Notes: a model not told the origin generated them from the letters alone. A stretch of 64,000 nt of DNA from Endomychus coccineus (GCA_958510875.1 OY294067.1:148664243-148728242), one strand, 5' to 3'. Counted from the stretch's first letter, positions 9,105 through 19,592 are shown. Numbers and translations: made by a program.

Positions 9105-9344
9105 TCCAACTACAATAAAAAACAACCTGCGCGAGGTTAAATGAATATTTTGTAGGTGAAGCTCCAACTAAATCGAGAAAAATCAATCGGTTGCAACAAA
9201 ATATTCTGCAAAGATAGTGTTAGATCTGATTTTAGAAGAGTTCGAAATGTCTGCAATGCATGAAAAATCCCCATCAATTTTGGAGGGTCTTTGAAAAACA
9301 GGGTAACACCATATCAGATTGTCATTAGTTAATCATCAAATATC

Positions 9345-9458
9345 ATGCACGTTTGCGGGCAAAGTAAAAGGGAATTTTCGAGAGCAATACAAACGTTTTT
9401 CTTGGGAGGGTCCAAACGTTCTTTGGGAGGATCCAATCGTTATTGGGAGGGTCTTTGA
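9345..9458 (+). pseudogene. Truncated duplicate of the zinc-finger start (right)
   Basis: Mirror of 5,425-5,538. Between this copy and the intact gene are three short repeats with the core TTGGGAGGGTC, the last leading into TTTGAAAACAGGGTAACAC. Confidence 0.6.
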
Positions 9459-9507
9459 AAACAGGGTAACACTGTATCACAATGTCATTAGTTGATCATC
9501 AACCACC

Positions 9508-9804
9508 ATGCACGTTTGCGGGCAATGTCAAAGGGAATTTTCGAGAGCAAATGCGCTGAGGCGGCACGAGAAAAAACATTTCAAAATACACCGTTTCTCA
9601 TGCAAGCATTGTGAAGTTACATTTTCTCGCCGAGACAATTTGAATCGTCATATTATGTTATTCCACAGTCGAGATAAAAGTATAATTTACTGGTCCAACC
9701 CAGATGTTCTACTGCACCGGTTAGAAGAAATCATATCTCTACAAGGATATATCGAAGAGAAACGTGAAATAATTAATGAATTGAGAAGATTTTGTAAAAA
9801 ATAA
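9508..9804 (+). CDS. Two-finger C2H2 protein, 98 aa (right)
   Basis: Identical mirror copy with both fingers and the C-terminal helix intact. It is the first gene of the co-directional cluster in the right arm, preceded by the truncated duplicate at 9,345-9,458. Confidence 0.75.
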   Translation: MHVCGQCQREFSRANALRRHEKKHFKIHRFSCKHCEVTFSRRDNLNRHIMLFHSRDKSIIYWSNPDVLLHRLEEIISLQGYIEEKREIINELRRFCKK

Positions 9805-9841
9805 TTGTATTTGAATAAAAACTCAGAGTAATTCGAAACGA

Positions 9842-10096
9842 TTGATTTTTATCGTTTTCCACTATTGTCAGCGCGTTCGATTAAAAAAAATGGTATTCTT
9901 TGGTGAGAAAGATGCAGAGGGATCCGAACCCGCGTCTGAAAATGTTCATGATTTCACGATTTTAGATGTATACTTACCAGTTCGATCGACCTCTTATCTC
10001 TCACCCGCAAGAATACCATTTAGTTTTGATTGTATATTATGGGTTGAAAAAGTCAATAGCGCAGAGTATGAGGGAGTGTGTGACTGCTCCAACTAA
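9842..10096 (+). CDS. 84-aa ORF of unknown function (right)
   Basis: Identical mirror of the left ORF, 38 bp after the zinc-finger stop codon and 20 bp before the 207-aa start, consistent with a co-directional cluster. Start uncertain (residue 1 or 17). Confidence 0.35.
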   Translation: MIFIVFHYCQRVRLKKMVFFGEKDAEGSEPASENVHDFTILDVYLPVRSTSYLSPARIPFSFDCILWVEKVNSAEYEGVCDCSN

Positions 10097-10116
10097 ATCG
10101 AACTCAGTTCGTAATA

Positions 10117-10740
10117 ATGTCTCCTCGATTATACAACAGTTTTATTCATAGTGTGCTTACCACCGTGTACGATGCGAAGAAATTCGTAATAAGCGTATGT
10201 CCACCGAATTTGATGAAAATCCTCGAAGAATTACAATTACCATCCAAAAATTGGATAATCGCTGGAGAATTCGTAACTTTCCTTGTGGGGGCCTCGACCG
10301 ATTGGGCGTATGCTGATATTTTCTATTTCGGAGGAGATTTCGATCCTCCCCCTCCAGAAGATTGGAAGATAATCGATATGAATATAGAAGGTCAGTTCAA
10401 ATATAAACATAGAAGAATGAGAAAAATCATATTGCATCAAATTTCGGGTATCGTTCCGAAACCAGGATCGTATATACTTGATTGTTTTAGAGTGCTACAT
10501 GATATGGGTGTCGATTTTTATCGAATCGCACTACTACCATACCGATGTGAGATAATGGATATGCGCAGCATTCGAAGAGATACTTCAAATTCTTACACCT
10601 TTAAGATGTTTCAAATGTTTTCTGAGATGGGAGGGGAGGTCGATGACGTCAACTATAGAATAAGTCCAACATCACTACAAATTTTGTGCTTCGACGTACT
10701 CTTTCGAAATTTCGATAACATCAAAGAAATATGTCAATGA
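10117..10740 (+). CDS. Nucleotidyltransferase-like protein, 207 aa (right)
   Basis: Mirror copy, intact, one residue different: Phe replaces Tyr at position 134 (base 10,517). An intact 207-codon frame in both arms while the neighbouring split gene is frame-shifted in both suggests this gene was functional at the time of arm duplication. Same-strand order here: zinc finger, 84-aa ORF, this gene, then the 70-aa membrane ORF. Confidence 0.55.
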   Translation: MSPRLYNSFIHSVLTTVYDAKKFVISVCPPNLMKILEELQLPSKNWIIAGEFVTFLVGASTDWAYADIFYFGGDFDPPPPEDWKIIDMNIEGQFKYKHRRMRKIILHQISGIVPKPGSYILDCFRVLHDMGVDFYRIALLPYRCEIMDMRSIRRDTSNSYTFKMFQMFSEMGGEVDDVNYRISPTSLQILCFDVLFRNFDNIKEICQ

Positions 10741-10958
10741 TCCACGCATATGCAACTAGATATTTGAATAGTTTATCATTCTAGTTTGAAATGTCATCTA
10801 TAGTGGTTGATATTCAAAGTTTCCCGATTTCTTCAAACGTATATAATATCAAGGAACTCTCTTTGTTGGACACAATAAATCAACGATAATCAATTGGAGG
10901 TATTCACGTTTAACATTCCACAAGACAATCATACATTATAAACTCAAACTCTTATTCC

Positions 10959-11171
10959 ATGATCGAAGTGATGGAGCATATCGCTGAATGGCAATCATCA
11001 TGTTTACCACATCTTATACAAGAGACAATATCAGCATCATCATCCACACTAGAAGGAGTTATTCATAAAATTTTAGCAATTTTGTATGCTATTTTATCTT
11101 CTTTATCAGTATTAATATTGAAAAGGTTTGTTAAAAATGTAAACAAAGCTATTTACCATCTGAATAAATAA
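10959..11171 (+). CDS. Small membrane-protein ORF, 70 aa (right)
   Basis: Identical mirror of the left 70-aa ORF, ending just before the 3' end of the split gene on the opposite strand. Same predicted single hydrophobic segment and basic C-terminus. No family recognised. Confidence 0.4.
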   Translation: MIEVMEHIAEWQSSCLPHLIQETISASSSTLEGVIHKILAILYAILSSLSVLILKRFVKNVNKAIYHLNK

Positions 11172-11722
11172 TTATATAAAGGAGATAGGTGTAATAATAA
11201 TATTTATTTCAGAAAATACATATAATTTAGGTAGTATTACATTCAGAAACCACTGCTGTGATTTATCCACATGTTGAACTGCACACATGTATTTTCCACC
11301 GTCATTACGATGATTCAGACAGGTCAAATTGTTTGTTTGCTCGAATTTCCCCGTTTCACATTTAGTACCATCGAAACTGTGAACATCTACGATGTGTGGG
11401 AAAATATCCAATTCTATACACTTCCTTCTCAAAAATTCGGCTTTTTGCTGACCACGAACATAAATATAGTCGACTGCACATAGTTGAATCGATTTAAGAA
11501 TATCATTTATTAATCCACATTTCCAGATGCATAATCGAGTCCATGATAAGACTTTTGTAAATACCATACGGACTTTCGCTCCTTTGCATTCAGCGATGAA
11601 TAAGATGTGTGCGGTTTGAATAAGGAATAATGACGTTTGAATCCAATTTGTATACACATTTCTTTTGAATGGAAGGCATCGTCAATGAAGAACCCCTGAA
11701 TGTCAACTAATGCGATTCTCAT
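11172..11722 (-). pseudogene. Split D-x-Q-G-F family gene (right)
   Basis: Mirror of the left copy: first frame 11,510-11,722, second frame 11,172-11,657, with the same frame change. One residue differs just after the junction (Asn in the left copy, Asp here). Sharing the break in both arms argues against independent decay. Confidence 0.5.
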
Positions 11723-11766
11723 GATGATGCGATTCGCTTGATGTTTCGATATAGACTAACTAAGGT

Positions 11767-11993
11767 TTAATTGATACTTTCGACAATTTCGGTGAGAAAG
11801 TTCACGCACAACTGTTCACATATCACTTGATTATAGTTCTGATAGGTGTTGTTATTGTAGAAAATCCTAACGTTCCCACCCAAATATCGAACGAGTTCCT
11901 TTGGTGGCTTCAAATTTCCAAAACAATCAAAATATTCCACATCGTTATCGATTTTTTTCTGAACGCTACCCAATGTGTTCCGTTGTTTTTAGC
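11767..11993 (-). pseudogene. Adenain-like cysteine protease, C-terminal remnant (right)
   Basis: Mirror copy of the left-arm protease remnant, with the same open reading frame of 68 residues and the same homopolymer break (seven T on the plus strand at 11,952-11,958). I see no coding difference between the copies, so the break predates the arm duplication or has been homogenised by conversion. Confidence 0.65.
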
Positions 11994-12667
11994 TGGTTAA
12001 CCACCGTATTTTCGATAGCACTTGCACCTCTTGCAACTGATCCTAAGGCTTCTAGAGCTCATGAGTCTACATCTCGAATCATTCGATTTTTATGTGATCT
12101 TTAACAAAGTTTCTATAATATACTGCTATGTATATTTTAAGCGAAATGGATAGTTTGAAGTATTGTAAATTCTTAGTTCAGTATAAGTGGGCTTTCGAAA
12201 TATCGATAAATTGAAAAGTCTGCATCTCGAACTGATTTAGATATAGGTTGACAATCGTGGATAACAATAAAAATCAATCGTTCCGAATTATTCTGAGTTT
12301 TATACGTCACGTCAATACCTAAGTTATAAAGAAAAGTTAAAATATTCATTTTTATCGTTCATCATCATTCGTAAAATTGCAAACGAACCTTCGGGCTGCT
12401 GGAATTGTATGATTTCATTGATATTCTCAAAAGTTTGATTTCAATACACACGCTAGTGTGTTTACTTAATGAATTCCTCTCATTGTACGAGTGTTGTCGT
12501 TCTCATAATCAGTATAAAGTGAATGTGATGACGCAGGTGCATGTAGAAATGAATACTTAATACTTAATGTGCTTTTGGTGTAAACACTTCATATATGTAA
12601 GTAGACATTTCTAGGTTATTTTGCTGGTTCATTATCTTGAGATTAGGGTGTGGTATTAATGAACGAC

Positions 12668-15230
12668 AACATAGCTACAACATAAGTGACAATTTTTAAT
12701 TTTGAGAGTGATTTCCAGACAAAACGTTACCAAAACACCTCATAGATGTGGTCCTTGACGTTAGCTGTTCCGAAATTGATATTTAACTATGATAGTTCAT
12801 CGGTTTAATAATAGATGGTGATATATCTACAGAATCAGTAATATTTTGAATTTGGGTCTCATAGATGTCGTCCTCTTACGTTTACTGTTCTGACATTGAC
12901 ATTCAGCTATGACAGTTCATCGGTTCATTAATAGATCATATTTTGAATCGAGATGCAACTTCCCACGCAAAAACTTTAACAGAATACCTCATAGATATCG
13001 TCCTTTGACGTTAACTGTTCTGACATTGACATTCAGTTGTGATAGTTCATCGGTTTATCAATAGATGGCGATATAGTAATATTTTGAATTGGGGTCTCAT
13101 AGATGTTGTCCTTTGACGTTAACTGTTCTGAGATTGACATCCAGTCATGATAGTTCACCGGTTCACTAATAGATCATATTTTGAATTGAGATGGGACTTC
13201 CCGCGCAAAAACATTAACAAAATATCTCATAGATGTCGTCCTTTGACGTTAACTGTTCTAACATTGACATTCAGGTGTGATAGTTCATCGGTTTATTAAA
13301 AGATGGCGATATAGCTACAACATCAGTAATATTTTGAATTGGAGTCTCATAGATGTCATCCTTTGACGTTAACTGTTCTAACATTGACATCCAGCCATGA
13401 TAGTCATCGATTCATAAATTTCTCACGCAAACATTACATAAGTACCTCATAGATGTCGTCTTTTGACGTTAACATTTCTGACGTTTACAGGTATGCATGA
13501 CGGTTGATAGTGCTGCAGCTGTAGCTATTACACCTCTCAATTTGGTATTGTTTTGTGTAATTTAGGTTCTAGAAAAAGTTCTATTCTGTTTAAGACCCAC
13601 GTGAAATACGCCACGACACCTCGTTGAAGATTCACGAAACAGACACATTGTTTGAAATTCCCGCGTTAGCTGTCATGACAGTTCACGTGACAGACGCCAC
13701 AACATCTCGTTGAAGATCCACGTAACAGACACCTCGTTTTAAATTCCCGCGATAACCGCCATGACAGTTCACGTGACAGACGCCATGACACCTCCTTGAA
13801 GATCTACGTAACAGACACCTCGTTTGAAATTCCCGCGATAGCCGCCATGACACCGAATTTCATAGTTTACCTAATGAGTGAGTCCCATTGTAATCATTTA
13901 ACGTTGAGGAAATTTGTAGGTTAAAAAGTTCATTATTTCTGGAATTACGGTGTGGTTCAATAATAAATGACAGTATAGCTACAACATGAGTCAAATTTTT
14001 GAAATTCCTCGCGCAAACATCAGCAAAACACCTCATAGATGTCGTCCTTTGGCGTTAGCTGTTCTGACATGGACATCAAGCTATGAAAGTTCCTTAATAT
14101 ATCGTTTTTTGAATTGAGATGAAACTTCCCGCGCAAAAACATTAACAAAATACCTCATAGATGTCGTCCTTTGACGTTAACTGTTCTGACAGTGACATTC
14201 ATCTATGATAGTTCATCGGTTTATTATTAGATGGCGATATAGGCTACAACATCGGTAACATTCTGAATTGGAGTCTCATAGATGTCGTCCTTTGACGTTA
14301 ACTGTTCTGACATTGACATCCAGCCATGACAGTTCATTGGTTCATAAATTCCCCGCTCAAAAACATCAACAAGATACCTCATAGAAGTTCATTATTTTTG
14401 GAATTACGGTGTGGTTCAATAATAAATGACAGTATAGCTACAACATGAGTCAAATTTTCGAAATTCCTCGCGCAAACATCAGCAAACCACCTCATAGATG
14501 TCGTCCTTTGACGTTAGCTGTTCTGACATGGACATCAAGCTATGATAGTTCATTAATATATCGTTTTTTTGAATTGAGATGGAACTTCCCGCTCGAAAAC
14601 ATTAACAAAATACCTCATAGATGTCGTCCTTTGACGTTAACTGTTCTGACATTGACATTCAGCTATGATAGTTCATCGGTTTAGTGATAGATGGCGATAT
14701 AGGCTACAACATCGGTAACATTTTGAATTGGAGTCTCATAGATGTTGTCCTTTGACGTTAACTGTTCTGACATTGACATCCAGCTATGATAGTTCATCGT
14801 TTCATAAATTTCCCGCGCAAAAACATTAACAAGATACCTCATAGATGTCGTCCTTTGACGTTGAAAGGTACGCATGACTGTTGATCGGTTCATTCATAGA
14901 TGTAGTCATTTGAAGTTAACTGTTCTGACATTGACATTGAAGTATGATAGTTCATCGGTTCATTAAGAGATGGCGGTGATGTAGCTATAACATCAGTCAT
15001 ATTTTGAATTGTGACCTCATAGATGTCGTCCCTTGACGTTAACATTTCTGACGTTGACAGGTATGCATGACGGTTGATCGGTTCATTCATAGATGTAGTC
15101 GTTTGAAGTTAACTGTTCTGACATTGACATTTAAGTATGATAGTTCATCGGTTCATCAGAAGATGGCGGCGATGTAGCTACAACATCAGTCATATTGTGG
15201 TTTTGACGTTAACTCTTCTGACATTCGGTT
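12668..15230 (-). repeat. Outer hr-like repeat array, right arm
   Basis: Mirror of the left array and about 350 bp longer within this window. From 14,883 to 15,230 the same cores continue (TAGTTCATCGGTTCATTAAG-type segments, TGACGTTAACTGTTCTGACA) without a partner because the left arm is cut by the window edge. Confidence 0.85.
13593..13867 (-). repeat. Inner array with CACGTGA cores, right arm
   Basis: Mirror of 1,016-1,290 with the same three units and CACGTGA cores. Confidence 0.7.
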
Positions 15231-15302
15231 CCAACGTCGGCCATGATAAACATCACCTCTACGTTTGAATTTGGCGGGTCGATGACGTCACATCCAACTA
15301 AC

Positions 15303-15600
15303 CTCACATCCAGACCTCTATGGTCGAAAGTTCTATAATCATCGTAAGCTCTATGGACACGTTTGAATTTCGCGGGTTAGTAACGTTAGTTCACATCCAG
15401 ACCTCTATGGTCGAAAGTTCTATAATCATCGTAAGCTCTATGTACACGTTTGAATTTCGCGGGTTAGTAACGTTACGTCAAACTAACCTCACACCCAGAC
15501 CTCTATGGTCGAAAGTTCTGTGATCATCGTAAGCTCTATGGACACGTTTGAATTTCGCAGGTTAGTAACGTTACATCCGAAGTTGCGCGCGCAACATCCG
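15303..15600 (+). repeat. Tandem repeat of about 90 bp
   Basis: Three clear units beginning near 15,310, 15,397 and 15,493, each with CAGACCTCTATGGTCGAAAG, ATCATCGTAAGCTCTATG and GTTTGAATTTCGCGGGTTAG. It may mark the right end of the palindromic element or be independent. Confidence 0.75.
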
Positions 15601-15696
15601 GTCGATGACGTCACTTCCTGGCGCAGAACGCGCATAGTTAATCTACTATTATAGTTCTATGATTTTATTTATTGTGTTCTTCACGTCGAATGTTGA

Positions 15697-16262
15697 TTCT
15701 TCCGTGAAGAACACCGCAATGCAGTCGCAAAGCAAGAAACAACATCATCACTTGCCGAACATGTGAGAAAAACTTCACATGAAATCGATTTTGACAACAC
15801 CCGAGTCCTAGCCAGCCTGGAACACAAAAGAAAACGCATCATAAGAGAAGCTATCGAAATCGAGAAGCGACCTTCAAATCTCAATACAAGAGATAATACA
15901 CAGAGATTACCAACTGCTTGGAAACCAGCCCTTCAACCACCCAGGAGAACAGTCAACCAGACTAATTCAACGGACCGGCAAACTCGCTCGAACGCAACGA
16001 ACCGACAAAATCGCTCGAACGCAACAGACCAACAAACTCAATCAGACGCATCAAACCGGCAAAATCATCCAGATGTAACAAGGATACATAAAACACCAAC
16101 AGGATCAACGGAGATCAGTTTCAAGTTAACTCGAAGCAGAGCAGCAGCCCTGAAGAGAAGACCTGAAGATGGCACATGAGATTGTGCCGAAACGTCGTCA
16201 TATCAACGGTTTCTTTCGAAACCAATCTACGACAACGCGGAGTATATCCCGGCAACCCAATA
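15697..16262 (+). pseudogene. Penelope-like element A, 3' end with GIY-YIG tail
   Basis: An open frame in phase with 15,763-16,179 begins near 15,697 with EEHRNAVAKQ, then SSLAEHVRKTSHEIDFDNTR and LEHKRKRIIREAIEIEKRP. This is the region after the GIY-YIG catalytic core in insect Penelope-like retroelements. It is followed by an Asn/Gln/Thr-rich spacer with repeated NRQN/DQQT words and the terminal KRRPEDGT block common to this family. The reverse transcriptase and the catalytic GIY-YIG motif are missing (5' truncation). The end runs directly into a (TA)n array. Confidence 0.75.
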
Positions 16263-16264
16263 CA

Positions 16265-16265
<1 letters not shown>

Positions 16266-16332
<67 letters not shown>

Positions 16333-16335
16333 GTA
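16266..16335. repeat. (TA)n microsatellite 1
   Basis: Nearly pure TA dinucleotides joining the Penelope A tail to an inverted Penelope end. Confidence 0.97.
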
Positions 16336-16485
16336 TATGTACGCGGACGTAATGTGTAGAACTGGATTCTCGAGTATTGATCCGCGTTGTGCGGTTTCGG
16401 TCCTCAAAAGGACCAATTTCACGACGTTTCGGCAAAGTCGCATTTGCCATCTTCAGGTGATTCGACCGTAGAGTCTGGAAAATCT
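16336..16485 (-). mobile_element. Penelope A 3' terminus, inverted copy
   Basis: The minus strand reads the terminal block CCTGAAGATGGCAAATGCGA, then CCGAAACGTCG, on to ACCCGAGAATCC- and ACATTACGTCCGCG-type segments. It forms an inverted pair with 16,499-16,632 around a short spacer (GCGAACTGG). Confidence 0.8.
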
Positions 16486-16498
16486 AGGCGAACTGGTT

Positions 16499-16632
16499 CT
16501 AGATTTTCCAGACTCTACGGTCGAATCACCTGAAGATGGCAAATGCGACTTTGCCGAAACGTCGTGAAATTGGTCCTTTCGAGGACCGAAACCACACAAC
16601 GCGGATCAATACCCGAGAATCCAGTTCTACAT
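16499..16632 (+). mobile_element. Penelope A 3' terminus
   Basis: Plus-strand partner of the previous copy (TTTTCCAGACTCTACGGTCG, GAAGATGGCAAATGCGAC). The terminal block encodes the family's [12 protein letters not shown] end, then stops. Confidence 0.8.
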
Positions 16633-16635
16633 ACA

Positions 16636-16876
<241 letters not shown>

Positions 16877-16878
16877 AT

Positions 16879-17696
16879 GGTCAGGCCCATGTGAAGCGGA
16901 AAATTCAATTTTTTTTCCGCTCAAACCACGGGAAAGTGTTTTTACACACAAATTCTGATCCTGTGAATTTTTTAAGATTTTTTTGATATCTGAATTTGGA
17001 GTTTTGGCCTGTCCAAACTTGAGAAATTTGAAATCTTTGCTTTTTTTTTATTTTCAAAGGCTTGAAGATCCTCAGGAATGCATTCTAGAGAAACTTTCTT
17101 GTTCACAAAACTTCAAAAAATTCAAATTTTTTTTTTGAATTTTCAAAATCAAAATTTGATGGTGATCGAAAACTTTTAAATTTTGATTTTTGTGTCAAAA
17201 ACAAACGAACCCAGCTTTTGGGTCGCAATTGATCGTCAAAAAAACTTTAAAAGGCGATTTTGCAAAAATGGATTAATAATTCATCACAAAAATTTCAGAG
17301 TAAAATTTACATGAGTAAAGCTTCATTTTAAAACCAACCGCGATCCAAAAGCTTGGTTCGTTTGTTTTTGACCCAAAAATCAAAATTAAAAAATTTTCAC
17401 CATCAAATTTTGATTTTGAAAATTCAAAAAAAAATTTTTGAATTCTTTGGAGTTTTGTGAACAAAGAGGTCTTCCTAAATTTTTGCTAGCATGCATTCCT
17501 AAAGATCCACAAGCCTTTGAAAATTGAAAAAAAAACAAAAAATTCAAATTTCTCAAGTTTGGACACGCCAAAACTCCAAATTGAGCTATCAAAAAAATCT
17601 GAAAAAATTCACAGGATCAGAATTTGAGTGTAAGAACACTTTCACAAAGTAAGAGCAAAAAAAAAATTTAATTTTCCGCTTCACGTGGACCTGTCC
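16879..17696. mobile_element. Foldback element of 0.8 kb
   Basis: The ends GGTCAGGCCCATGTGAAGCG (left) and the inverse of CGCTTCACGTGGACCTGTCC (right) begin arms of about 350 bp (16,879-17,230 and 17,330-17,696) around a loop of about 100 bp. No coding capacity. A half copy is at 60,596. Flanked by (TA)n on both sides. Probably a non-autonomous TIR or foldback transposon; superfamily unknown. Confidence 0.8.
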
Positions 17697-17718
17697 ATAT
17701 ATATATATATATATATAT
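17697..17718. repeat. (TA)n microsatellite 3
   Basis: Short TA run at the right end of the foldback element. Confidence 0.95.
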
Positions 17719-17759
17719 CTGCCAAATTTCATGTATGTCATATCAACAGTTTTCGAGAA

Positions 17760-17791
17760 ATTGGACTGTCAGAACGTCGTGACAGTCCAAT
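17760..17791. other. Perfect 11-bp hairpin
   Basis: ATTGGACTGTC and its exact inverse GACAGTCCAAT flank a 10-nt loop (AGAACGTCGT). The sequence around it (17,719-17,791) recalls a Penelope-type terminal block with a CGTC core. Confidence 0.85.
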
Positions 17792-17809
17792 ACATATATA
17801 TATATATAT

Positions 17810-17851
<42 letters not shown>
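17792..17851. repeat. (TA)n microsatellite 4
   Basis: TA run with CATA interruptions between the hairpin segment and a tRNA-like satellite unit. Confidence 0.95.
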
Positions 17852-17855
<4 letters not shown>

Positions 17856-18155
17856 AAGTTTAAAGTTTCTTTGCCTAATTGGCCACTATCGTGTATGTAA
17901 CTTAAGAGATATAGAATTAAATTTTCTGAATTATGAAGATAACTTAGATAATTTAACATAGGATTATAAAGATGAATAAACGTAAAAGACTGAACCATAG
18001 GCGGGATTCGAACCCACATTTCTGGATTTCTAGTCCAGGGTGTTTACCAATTACACCACTTCGGTCCTGTTAGATTTTTATATTTTTGTAAATATAAACC
18101 TCTGAAAGGATAGTAGATCATTGATGAACACAATGCGATTCGATGCCCTACCATA

Positions 18156-18156
<1 letters not shown>
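17852..18156 (-). repeat. tRNA-like satellite unit, single, truncated
   Basis: Minus-strand partial unit of the ~473-bp satellite described at 23,354-24,972, cut at both sides by (TA)n. Confidence 0.9.
17992..18067 (-). ncRNA. tRNA-like sequence 1
   Basis: Cloverleaf-like with anticodon loop CTAGAAA (anticodon AGA), B box GGTTCGAATCC, GGTGTAATTGGTAAACACC-type D arm. No long variable arm, unlike true tRNA-Ser. Confidence 0.7.

Positions 18157-18207
<51 letters not shown>
18157..18207. repeat. (TA)n microsatellite 5
   Basis: TA run between the satellite unit and Penelope B palindrome 1. Confidence 0.97.
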
Positions 18208-18209
<2 letters not shown>

Positions 18210-19548
18210 TTTTGTTGATATTCTTGAACCGTTTGTAATATTTGTATGTTTTCTTGGTATATTGGTTCGTATATATACTGATAATGAAATAAAAATTCTG
18301 TTTTGACGTTTCGACAATGTTTATTGCCTTTATCAAAATTGTTAATTGAATTAGTGTTTCCATGTAATTTAGAAAAGAATAGATGATTTCGATTAATGAA
18401 ATGCGTCAGCAGCCGACTTGTGTTTTAAGATCCAATTAAAACTGGAGAAAACATTGGATCGGTTGTGTGTGAAAGAGTAATGTATGGCTAACTACAATTT
18501 GAAATAGATTGAATTTGATTAAATACAAGACATTCCAAGATTGTACAATTATAAATATCTATGAATTATTGTATGAATTAGTTATTCTATGATAAGCATT
18601 CCAGATCTATCATAACTATTCAAGTTTAAGATAATTCTATGGAATTAAACCTCAAAATTGTTATTCTATAGTGTCATAGTTAAATAATACTTCATCTTTT
18701 TTAGGTTGAATTTTAAATAGACAAATGGGAAGTGGCACTTCAAATTAATCAAATTTTGTTAAGTTTGAATTAGATTATTGTACAGTTTCGAAATATTGGA
18801 ATCTATTTTGTCATTTACACAATTGTTCTTTTTAATTTGAATAGATTCTAATATCAAACGTTTGTTGTCGTATGTTTCAATATTTAAAATTTTTGTATTG
18901 AAATTTGTAAATATTGAAACAAACGACAACAAACGTTTGATATTAGAATCTATTCAAATTAGAAAGAACAATTGTGTAAATGACAAAATAGATTCCAATC
19001 TTTCGAAACTGTACAATAATCTGATTCAAACTTAACAGAATTTGATTAATTTGAAGTGCCACTTCCCATTTGTCTATTTAAAATTCAACCTGAAAAAGAT
19101 GGAGTATTATTTAACTATGACACTATAGAATAACAATTTTGAGGTTAAATTCCATAGAATTATCTTAAACTTGAATAGTTATGATAGATCTGAAATGCTT
19201 ATCATAGAATAACTAATTCATACAATAATTCATAGATATTTATAATTGTACAATCTTGGAATGTCTTGTATTTAATCAAATTCAATCTATTTCAAATTGT
19301 AGTTAGCTATACATTACTCTTTCACACACAACCGATCCAATGTTTTCTGCAGTTTTAATTGGATCTTGAAACACAAGTCGGCTGCTGACGCATTTCATTA
19401 ATCGAAATCATCTATTCTTTTCTAAATTACATGGAAACACTAATTCGATTAACAATTTTGATAAAGGCAATAAACATTGTCGAAACGTCAAAACAGAATT
19501 TTTATTTCATTATCAGTATATATACGAACCAATATACCAAGAAAACAT

Positions 19549-19553
<5 letters not shown>
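18208..19553. mobile_element. Penelope B palindrome 1
   Basis: Arms 18,208-18,890 and 18,905-19,553 mirror about 18,897. The right arm on the plus strand carries the C-terminal tail of a Penelope-like protein (NDNKRLILESIQIRKNN, SKLYNNLI at about 18,924-19,030). Farther on comes the terminal block GATAAAGGCAATAAACATTG then TCGAAACGTC, the analogue of the PEDG...ETS end of element A. So this is two 3' ends of one retroelement joined tail-inward. No intact frame. Confidence 0.75.

Positions 19554-19554
<1 letters not shown>

Positions 19555-19592
<38 letters not shown>
19555..19592. repeat. (TA)n microsatellite 6
   Basis: TA run between Penelope B palindrome 1 and a satellite unit. Confidence 0.97.

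Larger units (their letters stand above)
9105..14882 (-). repeat. Right arm of the palindrome
   Basis: Inverted copy of 1-5,778. Noticed differences between arms: a Tyr/Phe change in the 207-aa protein (4,366 versus 10,517), an Asn/Asp change in the split gene (3,379 versus 11,504), and two changes near the outer end that alter His/Tyr and Cys/Phe in a repeat ORF. Such similarity implies recent duplication, gene conversion, or a collapsed or mirrored assembly. Confidence 0.9.
1..15250. mobile_element. Palindromic gene-bearing element, left end off-window
   Basis: A composite unit: left arm 1-5,778, loop 5,779-9,104, right arm 9,105-14,882. Every ORF in the left arm has a mirror ORF in the right arm at 14,883 minus its coordinate, so the arms carry no net indel across the coding part. 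The four base differences I noticed are few for 5.8 kb. Related repeats run past 14,882 to about 15,250, so the true left end should lie several hundred bases before position 1. Genes seen: adenain-like protease remnant, D-x-Q-G-F family gene, nucleotidyltransferase-like gene, C2H2 finger gene, chromodomain gene. I see no integrase, polymerase, capsid or ATPase. It could be a virus- or Polinton-derived element, a segmental inverted duplication, or an assembly artefact. Confidence 0.7.
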
